A stretch of DNA of 64,000 bases from Heterohyrax brucei (Eukaryota; Chordata; Mammalia; Hyracoidea; Procaviidae), in contig CM053144.1 in assembly GCA_028571685.1 (NCBI GenBank), positions 97,928,171-97,992,170 on the forward strand. The letters are read 5' to 3'. Positions 47,657 to 57,119 of the stretch are shown piece after piece. The notes under the pieces are model-generated. The model was not told the origin of the DNA. It did not search any database and saw nothing but the letters and a program-made list of their open reading frames with translations. The first letter of the stretch is position 1, and each line of letters opens with the position of its first letter. The position numbers were made by a program, and so were the translations under genes.

Positions 47657-47845
47657 TCACCACAGGGAATCACTTTTTTTTTCCAACTTATTTTTAAATT
47701 TGATCAATTTACCTTGACTCTGTGGATAATATGCAAACTCAATATATGTTTCCTTAAATTCTTCACAGATTTGCACTAGGGATAAAAATTGAAAAGTTTC
47801 CTTTTGTTCTGACATGTGGCCCATTCCTGCTGACCTAACAGTCAT
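47657..47845 (-). pseudogene. Possible retroviral-type integrase remnant
   Basis: The 62-residue minus-strand frame contains EFAYYPQSQGKLIKFKNKL, which has the form of the conserved YxPQSxGxVExxN segment after the integrase catalytic core. Such enzymes join retroviral or gypsy-like DNA to the chromosome. The upstream D and D residues of the D,D35E triad and the rest of a polyprotein are not found nearby, and no LTR pair frames it. It may be a decayed ERV or chance. Confidence 0.3.
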
Positions 47846-48094
47846 TCATATCCAAGAAAGCAACTTCTTACAGAACAAACTTGGCTAGTGAGAAAGATAA
47901 TATTTTCTTGCCCACCAGGTAGTGAGTAAAATGGTAAATTTTGATGATTTTATACTGAGCAGATTTCTTCAAGGAATATTTCCTCTTTGCATAAACTAAC
48001 AAACAAAAATTGCCCTTCAGTCAGATCTGGTCAGGTAAATTTACCGAAGGAAAGACCCAAGCCCAGGTAGTTAATCTCACATAAACGAAAAAGA

Positions 48095-48216
48095 CAAACT
48101 CATTGCCATCAATTGCAACTCATACTAGCCATATGGGACAGAGTAGGGTTTCCAAGGAGTGTCTGGAGGATTCTAACCACAGCCTTTCAGTTAGCAGATA
48201 TAGCAGTCACGTGCTT
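48095..48216 (-). mobile_element. AfroSINE, antisense, with internal deletion
   Basis: It reads 'caaactcattgccatcaatt', 'gggacagagtagggtttcca' and 'gcctttcagttagcagatat'. The 'aactgcccatagag' block is missing. Confidence 0.8.
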
Positions 48217-48372
48217 AAAAGTCACAATGTTTGCTGAGTTAATGTTTTTAATAATTGATTGATTTCAAATTTACCTCTAAGAATTATATATTTGATTTTG
48301 ATTTGCAATGAAATATCTTATTCCTTGGGTTAGATAGATGACTATTAAAATTAAAGTTCATGTTTATATATG

Positions 48373-48874
48373 TGTCATAGATTGAATTGGGTCCCCACCC
48401 CCAAATAGGGGTAGCCTTGCGGCCCGGATTCTCTGTATTTTGTGATTTCCTGTGCTGTATGTTAAAGGATTAGGGTGGGACTGTAAATCCCTTCACAGGA
48501 TTACCTCCCTGCTCCACTGTAAAGGGAGTTCCCCTGAAGAATGGCTTGTCCTACCCTTAATCCTTTCATTGTGCAAAAGATAAAAGGAAAGGGAAGCAGG
48601 TAGAGAACTAGGAACCTCATACCATTAAGAAAGCAGCGCTGGCAGAAGAGCGAGTCTTTCAGACCTGAGGTTCTTGAGCCAACATTCTCCCTGGACAAAG
48701 CCTGATGCAATACTGGACCTTCCTCCAGAGCCGACAAAGAGAAAAGCCTTCCTCTGGAGCTGACTTCCCAAATTTGGACTTGTAGCCTACCAGACTATGT
48801 AAGAATAAACCTTCCTTTTTTTAAAGCCAACCACTCTGATATTTGTGTTAGAGCAGCCCTGACTGACTAAAACA
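48373..48874 (+). mobile_element. MaLR-like solo LTR, first of two
   Basis: It starts TGTCATAGATTGAATTGGGT and ends GACTGACTAAAACA, with an 'aataaaccttcctttt' polyadenylation-type region near the end. The start and end forms follow mammalian MaLR LTRs. Imperfect 5-bp flanks ATATG and ATATT are present, as expected for that class. No internal region is attached. Confidence 0.6.
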
Positions 48875-48885
48875 ATATTTATACA

Positions 48886-49395
48886 TGTTGCGGATTGAGT
48901 TACATCCCCTAAAACTGTGTATCAACCTAGCTAGATCATGATTTCCAGTACCATGTGATTGTCCACTATTTTGTTGTCTGATGTGATTTTCCAATGTGTT
49001 GTAATCCTACCTCTATGATATTAATGAGGCAGGATTAGAGGCATCTGTGTTTCTGCAGCACCACTCAATCTACACGATTAGGGTGTTTGAAATAAATCTC
49101 TTGTGAGATACAAAAGAGAATCCAGCAGAGACTGGGGTAGGGGAGGGCTCCTACCACCAAGAATGAAGAACGAGGAGGGGAGCTTGTCCTTTGAACCAGA
49201 GGCCCTTGGGCTTGAGATGCTCCTAGACCAGGGAAAGATTGATGAAAATTACTTTCTCCTAGAAGCAAGAGCTTCCCCTGGAGCTGGCACCTGAATTTGG
49301 ACTTCTAGCCTTCTAGACTGTGAAAGAATGAATTTGTTTGTTAAAGCAATCCATTTGTGGTATTTCTGTTATAGAAGCATTACATACGTAAGACA
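48886..49395 (+). mobile_element. MaLR-like solo LTR, second of two
   Basis: It starts TGTTGCGGATTGAGTTACAT and ends TACATACGTAAGACA. The middle differs from its neighbour, so it is another subfamily. The 5-bp flanks are ATACA and ATATA. Only 11 bp separate it from the LTR at 48373. The frame inside (49103-49294) is not a gene. Confidence 0.6.
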
Positions 49396-50059
49396 ATATA
49401 TGTTTAGTTAAAAAAAATAAATAAACTTGAAATAGCAATTAACTACTTGGCTTTCCTCACCTCTCAACAGCTTTACATTTTATTAAATGTTCTAAAATTT
49501 TGGTGTTTAAACTACCCTCATATGTTGACAGATTCACTTTTTTAGATACAATTTTTTAAAACACATACAAGCGTCGAATATTTAAACAATTCAGCCTTAC
49601 CTGATAGTCACACTGATTTACATGAAGATTTCTCAAAAAGCAGTAAGCACACTTAATTACAGTTAATAAAGTAAAATTTCCTGTGCAAAGATCCCATGCT
49701 AACATTTGGGCCAAAACACTGGTTTGAGCATATTAAAAAACCACCCATCATGATGACAGCAAGGTATATTTTGCGGGAAACATGTTTTGTTTACAAAGAA
49801 GCTCTCTGTAGAAAGTATAAAATAGCAATGCTGCATTATTAGCATCTTTATGTAATTTATGATAATAGCTTATCACATTAACTCTCACTTTCAGAGTATA
49901 CAATCACCTTACTTTGGTTAATAATATTTATTACTTAAAAATAATCCACCAGACTAACTGTCGTGGGAAAAGAATAACAGTGACAGAAGGGAAGTAATAG
50001 TGAACATCAACAGGACTGAAATTGGTATATATTGAGAATTTATAAGAATTATTGGAGTT
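49396..50059. other. No recognisable feature
   Basis: AT-rich anonymous sequence. Confidence 0.45.
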
Positions 50060-50140
50060 ATTGGTATTTCTTAGTCTCTCAAAGCCTGAGTTACTTCGTC
50101 TATAAAATGATTATAATAATCGCTGTCTCACTTACTAGAT
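50060..50140 (-). mobile_element. MIR SINE core, antisense
   Basis: 'cctgagttacttcgtctata' followed by 'aaatgattataataatcgc' matches the reverse of the MIR core. Confidence 0.6.
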
Positions 50141-50175
50141 ATAGGAACAAACATTTACGTTACAGTTATATAATA

Positions 50176-50325
50176 TCCCCATTGCCATAGTGTCAATTCT
50201 GATTCACAGTGACCCTACAAAATTGGATAGCTGCCACAGGGTTTCCAAGGAACAGCTGCCGGATTAAAACTGCCAGACATTTGGTTCACAGCCAAGTTCT
50301 TAACCATTGTGTCACCAGGGCTTCT
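50176..50325 (-). mobile_element. AfroSINE, antisense
   Basis: It runs from 'ccccattgccatagtgtcaa' through 'tttccaaggaacagctgccg' to 'gtgtcaccagggcttc'. Full length and moderately diverged. Confidence 0.88.
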
Positions 50326-50357
50326 ATATAATCTAACAATTATAATATAACAAGTTA

Positions 50358-51808
50358 TGAGATGACATCAAGGATATCATGCATAAAGAAAACAAAAGGT
50401 CGTTACAGACAGGAAAGACAGAAAGGAGCAAAATGGATGTCAGAAGAGACACTGAAAGGTGCTCTTGACGGCAGAGAAGCTAGTGCAAACTAAAAACCCG
50501 ATCACGCCAAACAGCTGAACAGGATGTTGCAAGGGACAGCTGGAGAAGAGGAAGTATGCTATTGAAATGTGCCAAAACCTGGAGTTAGAAGAACAACAGG
50601 ACAGAATACGTTCAGCATTTGTCAAGCAGAAAGAACTGAAGAAAAAATTCAAGCTTCAGGTTGCAGTATTGAAGGATTCTATGGGCAAAATATTGAATGC
50701 CACAAGAAGCATCAAATGAAGACGGGAAGAATACAGTCACTGTAACAAAGAGAATCGGCTGGCATTCAACCGTTTCGTGACGCAGCATTCGAGCAAGAAT
50801 GGTATGGAAAGAGGAAGTCCTGACTGCTCTGACGGCATCGGCGAAAAACAAAGCTCCAGGAGTTAACGGAATACCAACTGAGATGTTTCAACAGATGGAT
50901 GGAGCGCTGGAAATGCTCACTGTTGTTATCTAGCAATATCATTAATATCACACTCAAGTAAATTTTTGCTGAAGATAATTCGAAGCATTTGTAGTAGTGC
51001 ATCAACAGGGAACTGCCAGGTTGAGAAAAGAATACGAACAGAAGGCTGTCATTGCTGATGTCAGAAAGATTCTGGCTAGAACCAGGGTACCAGACAGATA
51101 TTTACCTGTGTGTTATTGAGTATGCTAAGGGATTCAACAGCATGGAATATGTGGATAACATTGTGAAGAGTAGGAATCCTAGAACATTTAACTGTTCTCG
51201 TAAGGAAACCGTACATACACCAAAAAGCAGTCACTCAAAGAGAATAAGCAGATAAATCAGGAAATGTGTGCATTAATGTTATACGCTTCTGTCATATTTA
51301 TTCAATCTATACACTGAGCAAATAACCCCAAAAGCTGGTCTATATACAGAAGAGCATCACATCAGGTTTGAAGGGAGACTTGTTATTAATGACCTGCCAT
51401 GTGACACAATCTTCGTATGTGCAGTGAAGACGACTTCAGGTCCTTACTGATGAAGATCAAAGACCACAGCCTTCGGTATGGATTACACCTCAACATCAAG
51501 AAAATAAAACTCCTCACAAGTGGGCCGGTAAGCAACATCATGATAAGTGGAGAAAAGATTGAAGTTGGCAAGGATCTCATTTTACTTGGATCTGCAATCA
51601 ATTCCCATGGAAATAGCTAGTCAAGAAATCAAATAATATATTTCACTGAGCAAATCTGTTGTGTTGAAGAGTGTTGAAAAGCGAAGATACAACTGAAGGA
51701 CTAAGGTGCACCTACCTGACTCAGGGCGTAGTATTTTCAGTTGTCTCAAATGCACTCAAAAGTTGATAGTGAATAAGGAATACCTAAGAAGAACTGACAG
51801 TCTCTGAA
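50358..51808 (+). mobile_element. RTE LINE fragment, sense, both ends missing
   Basis: It runs from 'gacatcaaggatatcatgca' (the middle of the RTE frame) through the reverse-transcriptase region ('atgataagtggagaaaagat') to about 'aataaggaatacctaagaag'. The last ~400 bp of a normal RTE are missing. The catalytic box region at about 51390-51410 is rearranged, and stops are frequent. At 51809 it meets an antisense RTE piece. Confidence 0.82.
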
Positions 51809-52145
51809 TCCGAGTGGAACTTATTCAAGGTCATACTTGGACTCTTGCAGACTTGTTCTCATTTCTTCAGTTTCAGCTGGAACTTGCATATGAGTAATCG
51901 ATGGTCTAATTCACAGTTGTCCCCTGGTCTTGTTCTGACTGATGGTATTGAGTTTTTCTATCATCTCCACAGATGTAGTTGATTTGATTTCTGTAAATTC
52001 CATCTGACAATATCCATGTTTACAGTCATTGTTTATGTTGGTGAAAGAAGGTACTTGCAATGAAGAAATCACTGGTCTTGCAAAATTCAATCACATGATC
52101 TTCAGCATTGTTTCTATCACTCAGGTCATATTTTCCAACCACCAA
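51809..52145 (-). mobile_element. RTE LINE 5' frame fragment, antisense
   Basis: Reversed, it corresponds to about 38510-38830 of the full RTE: 'ggtcttgttctgactgatg', 'catctccacagatgtagttg' and 'tttatgttggtgaaagaa' are inverse forms of that stretch. It lies head against the sense copy and ends about 60 bp before the mariner derivative. Confidence 0.75.
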
Positions 52146-52204
52146 ACCAATTTAGAAAACTCATTCTTTTTATCTTGTTTCTCTACAACTAGTTTCAGTG
52201 GATA

Positions 52205-52760
52205 CACAGGGACTAACAATTAAGCTTTTGAAGTTATCCCAGAAAAAGTGCTACATAACTCATTGCTGAATATCACCAGCTCACCTTCAGTGTACTCTGC
52301 CTGGAAATCTATGCACCACTGCCAAGACCTAGTCCACCCTTCAAACAATTTTGGAACTCTTTATCTGGAATGGCTATCAGAGCTGTCATTGTATTACCCT
52401 TATATCCTAAATGTCATCAAAATGTCTTCCTTTCAATATTTCCTTTACCTTTGGGTAAAGAAAAAAGTCATTGGGGCCAGGGCACGTGAATAGGGAGGGT
52501 GTTCCAATACAGTTATTTGTTTGCTGGCTAAAAACTCCCTCATAGACAACTATACAGTTACGTTTGCAAACCTGCCACTGTGCCACCATGAACGATGGCC
52601 ATTCCAGAATGAGTTCCAAAAGTGCTTTGAAGAGTGGGCTAGGCACTAGCACTGGTGCATGGCTTCCCAAGAAGAGTACTGTAAAAGTGACAGTAATGAC
52701 ATTCAGTAAGGAGTTATATACAACTTAGAACACTTAAATGTGCTTAATTGTCAATAATTG
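52205..52760 (-). mobile_element. Inverted-arm mariner derivative, copy 2
   Basis: The 556-bp element sits between TA dinucleotides (52203-52204 and 52761-52762). The + strand starts with an inverted mariner right end (gactaacaattaagc), then about 335 bp of inverted C-terminal transposase sequence (the frame at 52407-52670 gives KVKEILKGRHFDDI on the minus strand). A mariner left end in sense orientation follows at about 52545-52590, then the last ~165 bp of the mariner in sense, ending 'cttaattgtcaataattg'. Both outer termini are right-end repeats. The layout equals the 34.9-kb copy in opposite orientation. Confidence 0.78.
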
Positions 52761-53110
52761 TATATCCATTCACCAGTTAACAGGCATTTGATTTGTTTGC
52801 AGAATTCAGCGATTCTGAATAAAACTATTAGAGACAGTCACATACAGGTTATTGTGTGAGCATGGACCAGCTGTCATTATTCTTGAGTAGATATTGAAAG
52901 GAAGAATTTCTACATCATATGATAAATCTACATTTAATTTCTAAGCAACTGTCAAACAATTTTCCAAGGTGGCTGAAAATTTTTCATTCTCACCACCAGT
53001 ACTTTTGTAAATTATCTGAGTTATGTGTGACAGCTACAGTTGCTCCAGATCTTTGCCAAAAGTCAATGCTATCAGTTTTTATAAATTTTGTTCATTCTAG
53101 TATACGTATG

Positions 53111-53272
53111 TGGCTGTTGTTATGTGCCATCAACTTGGTTCCTACTCATAGCTCCCCTAGAGGTCAGAGTAAAACTGCCCCATAGAGTTTCCAAGGAGTG
53201 TCTGGTGGTTTTGAACTGCTGGCCTCCTGGTTAGCAGCTATAGCACTTCACCACTACGCCACCAAGGTTTCC
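53111..53272 (-). mobile_element. AfroSINE, antisense, in old L1
   Basis: It covers 'gttatgtgccatcaacttgg' to 'actacgccaccaaggtttcc'. 'gtatgtg' occurs on both sides and may be part of the target duplication. Well preserved. Confidence 0.9.
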
Positions 53273-53449
53273 AGTATGTGTATAGTACCCTTGTATTTTA
53301 GTTTAATTTGTGTTTCCCTAACAATTTTTTAACATCTTTTCATGTGGTTACTGATGATTCAGGTATCTTTATAAAGTGTTTATTCAAGTCTTTTCTACAT
53401 TTTAATTTGGTTCATCTTCTTCTTGAGTTCTAGGAGCTCCTTATACATT

Positions 53450-53601
53450 GTTGCTGTCATTGTTAGGTGCCATGGAATCAGTTCTGACTCACAGTTGACC
53501 CCGTGTGCCACAGAACACAACACAGAGCATGAGCCATTCTCATGATCACTGTCATGCTTGAGCCTATTGTTGCCACCGTTGTATATAGCAGATTAAAGTT
53601 T
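53450..53601 (-). mobile_element. RTE LINE 3' tip, antisense
   Basis: 'attgttaggtgccatggaat' followed by 'catgcttgagcctattgttg' is the inverted RTE 3' end, about 150 bp long. A poly-T tract follows at about 53627-53642. Confidence 0.75.
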
Positions 53602-53669
53602 CTTCTCAGATTCACATTTTCCTTGTATTTTTTTTTTTTTTTAATTCTTGAAGAGGGTTATTCCAAACA

Positions 53670-54198
53670 CGTTGTTGTTGTTGTTGGGTGCTGCCCAGTC
53701 GGTTCCAGCTCACAGTGGCCCTACCTACAACAGGACAAAACTCTCCCTGGTCCTGTGCCGTCCTCACAATTGTTGTTATGTTTGAGACCAGTGGTGCAGC
53801 TGTTTTGCTAATCCTTCTCATTGAAGGTCTTCCTCTTTTTCACAGATTCTTCACATAGCTGAGTATGATGGCCTACTCCAGGGGCTGGCCTCTCCTGATT
53901 ACGTGCCCAAAGTACATGAGATGAAGTCTCACTACCCTTATTTCTAAGGAACTTTCTGGCTGCACTTCTGCCAGGACAAAGTTGTTCATTCTCTTGATAG
54001 TCCATGGTATAATCAATATACTTCATCAACATCATAGTTCAAATTCATCAATTTTTCTTACATCTTCCTTATTCGTTGTTCAGCTTTCATATGCATATGA
54101 GATGATTAAAAATACCATGGCTTGGGCCAGCTGCACCTTAGTCCTCCAAGTGGTATCTTTGCTTTTTAACATTTTAAAGAGGGCTTTTGCATAGATTT
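53670..54198 (-). mobile_element. RTE LINE 3' fragment, antisense
   Basis: The inverted tail (gttgttgttgttgttgggtg) leads to 'ccctggtcctgtgccgtcct', 'gattacgtgcccaaagtaca' and 'tcttgatagtccatggtata'. The minus strand gives the MDYQENEQLCPGRSAARKFL-type RTE C-terminal segment with breaks. It is a separate insertion from the 53450 tip because the tail is repeated. Confidence 0.85.
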
Positions 54199-54211
54199 TC
54201 CCAAAGTATAC

Positions 54212-54380
54212 CAAAAGAATAAAACCAAGAGCACTGCTGTTGAGTTAATTCCAACTCATAGCATCCTTATGGGACAGAGTAGAACTGCCTCATAGAGTTT
54301 CCAAAGTACGTCTGGTAGATTTGAACCACTGACCATTGGTTGCTAGCTATAGCACTTGACCACTGTTCCACCAGGGTTTC
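54212..54380 (-). mobile_element. AfroSINE, antisense, with perfect 11-bp TSD
   Basis: The SINE runs from 'aaaagaataaaaccaagagc' to 'gttccaccagggtttc'. The 11-mer cccaaagtata occurs at 54200-54210 and again at 54383-54393, a perfect target-site duplication. This is one of the younger SINE insertions here by that criterion. Confidence 0.93.
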
Positions 54381-55049
54381 ATCCCAAAGTATAGAAATTT
54401 TACATTTGTGTAATATCCAATTCATTAATTTTGTCATTTATGGTTTGTGATTTTTGCACTCTTTCTAGTAAATACTGGCATAATTCAAGGTAAAAGCTAT
54501 TTTTCTTCTGTGTTTTCCTCTAGACATTTTATTGTTTAAATTTATGATCCACTTCACATTTTTTGGATGATATAAAGTTTATATATATCACATGACCTTT
54601 ACTCATAACAAGACACAGAGATATTTTTTCCGCATGAAAAATGTAAAAGACATGCATAAAAAACAGCTTTGCCAGATGCTTCCAATATTACTAATAAAAA
54701 AAAGAAGTTTTAGAAGCAGAGAATGAAAGAAACGACAGAGCAGAAACATTCAAGGAAGTAACTTTTGAGAACATTTTAAAATTGAAGAAGACACTCTGAA
54801 CACCAAGGCAGATAAATAAAATAAACCCAAACTTTGAGTACATGAGAATGAGACTCCATCACACAAAGAGTAAAAAGAATACATTAAAAGAATTGGAAAG
54901 AAAAACCACATTACTTGCAAAAGAATAGCAAATCAACAACCAACTCCTCTCGCTGTAACTAATGATAGATGCAAAAAGCATCTTCAAAGTGTTGAGGGAA
55001 AATAATTCGGGCCTTGGATTTTCTGTCTAACTGAACTGTCTTTGAAGAG

Positions 55050-55488
55050 TTGTTCTGGGTTGAACTGTGCCCACCAGAAAGATATGTTTAAATTCTAGCT
55101 CCCAGTACCTGTAATAGAATGTGACATTATTTGGAAACAGGGTCACAGCAGATGTAATTACTTACAGTGATGTTTTTAGAGTACCTCTAATCTCTTTATG
55201 ACTGATATAGTTATAAGAAGAGACACAGAAAGAGACACAAAGGATAGGTACATGTGACCATGGAGGCAGAAACTCAGTTAGGTCACCTCAAGCCAAGGAA
55301 CACCTGGAACCACCAAAAGCTGGGAGACACAGGAAAGAATCTTCCCCCTGAAACTTAGGAGAGAGTCTGGTTCTCCCTGTACCCTGAAATTGAATTTATA
55401 GCCTCCAGACAGTGAGGAAACAAATCTCTATTGTTTTTATCATGTAGTCTGGGAGATTTTGTTTTTAGGAGCCATAAGAAATTAATAC
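55050..55488 (+). mobile_element. MLT1-type MaLR solo LTR in L1 ORF1
   Basis: The sequence follows the MLT1 LTR from 'tgttctgggttgaactgtgc' through 'cagtacctgtaatagaatgt', 'ggtcacagcagatgtaatta', 'ttataagaagagacaca' and 'tatagcctccagacagtgag' to 'attaatac'. The pentamer AAGAG flanks it at 55045-55049 and 55489-55493, as expected of this class. The L1 reading continues across it. Confidence 0.85.
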
Positions 55489-55649
55489 AAGAGTATACAG
55501 AAAATTAAGAAGGTTTTCAGGTATACAAATGTTAAGAAACATTACCATTCACAGATTCTCAATAACTTAACAAGTAAAGGATATATTTAATCCAGAGGAA
55601 AGGCATAGACTACAAAGAAGTAATCGTGTGCCTAGAGCATTACTGAAGT

Positions 55650-55812
55650 TAATTAACTGATGAATAAAAATAAGATAATTCCTTTAGAATATGCATTCCA
55701 TGACGATACAGTAGCACTGGTTTTTGTTTACTGGAGGACTGCAGGGCTTACTACCTAGAGCACAGTTGAGGTTCAATAAACACTTGTTAAATGAACAATT
55801 TAGGTGTCTGTT
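55650..55812 (+). mobile_element. L2-like 3' end relic
   Basis: 'tactggaggactgcagggct' followed by 'gttcaataaacacttgttaa' fits the conserved L2 3' terminus. The call is tentative upstream of 55720. Confidence 0.45.
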
Positions 55813-55825
55813 TGTGAAGAATGTA

Positions 55826-55978
55826 CCCACCACTGCTGCCGAGTTGATTCCAACTGACACCGACCTGTAGACAGAGCAGAACTGCTCCATAGAGTTTCCA
55901 GGGAACACCTGGCAGATTTGAACTGCCAACCTGTTGGTTAACAACTGTAGCACTTAACCACTATACCACCAGGGTTTA
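55826..55978 (-). mobile_element. AfroSINE, antisense
   Basis: It runs from 'cccaccactgctgccgagtt' through 'gaactgctccatagagtttc' to 'ctataccaccagggttta'. Full length, low divergence. Confidence 0.93.
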
Positions 55979-56046
55979 CATGAGGAGGATGAAACTACCG
56001 AAAATCTGAATTTTTATATAAAAATGTAATTAGCTGTATCAAACAA

Positions 56047-56238
56047 GGAGTCCCTAGTGGGTCAAATGGTTAAGCAGTCACTGCTAGACAAAATGTTGCC
56101 AGTTTAAACTCAGAGGTACTTTGGAAGACAAGGCCTGGTGATCTGCTTTGGAAAGGCCTTGAGTATCCTCTGGAAAAGTTCTACTCTATACACATGATGT
56201 CACTATGAGTCTGAATCAACTTGACAACAACTAACAAT
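56047..56238 (+). mobile_element. AfroSINE, sense, third subtype
   Basis: The head 'ggagtccctagtgggtcaaa' leads to the subtype block 'gacaaggcctggtgatctgc' and the tail 'ctatgagtctgaatcaactt' with 'gacaacaactaacaa'. The tail is the RTE-like form. Confidence 0.88.
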
Positions 56239-56600
56239 CACATTATTCAAATTGCTCAAAATACATACTAAAAATAAAAATAGAACTTATAATGTCCAAT
56301 CAAAGGCAGAAAAGAGAAAGACGCAAAAGAATATATAGAAACATTAAATCCAGATAGTAGAATCAAGTAAAAATATATCAACTATCACAATTAATGTAAG
56401 CATTCTAAATTCACCTACTGTGAGAAGACAGTTGAGAGATTGGAGGAAATAAATGGCATCAGGTATCTGTTACAAAATACACAAGCACAAAGAAAATTTG
56501 AAAATAAAAGACAAAAGTAAAATGGTATAACATCAGTTAATGAAAACAAAAGCTAAATAAAATACAATATCAAATATGCAACGATTAGCTTTAACGAAGT

Positions 56601-57119
56601 AGCACATTATGGTAACAAACACACTTCAGTTTCTGCATACTTTGCTGCTAATGACTCATAGAGGCAATCTTCAGTGGCTTGCTTTGGGCACTGGAACAAA
56701 CTATTAACAGAATCAGAAGTGCGTGATGATACACATGCTACTCCTCAGGAATGTCTGTAGCTCATGACCAACTATTAGCAGAGCACAAGACCCAGCTCCT
56801 TTGATTCAAGGAAGAATAAGCTCTGAAGTAGATACATAATTGATCAAGTAGTTTGGGAAGTCATGAAATTTTTATCTTTATTAGGATTCTTCTTGTCTAT
56901 TTTCGGCTTCCCCCACACTCCTAATTTTTCAAGCACTTAGTAAGTGACTTGTACCTGAACTTTTGGCTAATAAACCTACTCTAAAACAGCTACATAATGG
57001 TAATTTAAGAAACAACTGGAAGTTCTGCTTGAACCTAAGATGAGAGAAACAGCATTGCTCTCACACTAACAAGAACAAAATGCCAGACAAACTACGAACT
57101 CCTATTATTGTTTTAAAAT
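56601..57119. other. No recognisable feature
   Basis: Anonymous sequence between two L1-derived blocks. Confidence 0.45.

Larger units (their letters stand above)
52763..54600 (-). mobile_element. Ancient L1 (L1M-like), antisense, interrupted
   Basis: The segments 52763-53110, 53273-53449 and 54384-54600 follow old L1 sequence in reverse: 'caaacaattttccaaggtgg', 'ttcaagtcttttctacattt' and 'tcatttatggtttgtgattt'. SINEs at 53111 and 54212 and RTE pieces at 53450-54198 lie inside it. Confidence 0.7.
54850..56600 (+). mobile_element. Ancient L1, sense, interrupted
   Basis: The segment 54860-55045 has the old L1 ORF1 3' region ('tcttcaaagtgttgaggga' with 'aataattcgggccttgg'). It continues after the MLT1 LTR at 55494-55640 ('gttttcaggtatacaaatgt'). 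The segment 56270-56600 resembles the start of ORF2 ('attaatgtaagcattctaaa', 'cacctactgtgagaagacag'). No frame survives. Confidence 0.6.

Noticed and set aside
48373-49395. The LTR pair as one compact provirus
   Set aside because: The two LTRs differ strongly in the middle and only 11 bp separate them.
50358-52145. Twin priming as the origin of the inverted RTE arrangement
   Set aside because: The order is sense 3' part then antisense 5' part, the opposite of the twin-priming product, and the sense part lacks its 3' end.
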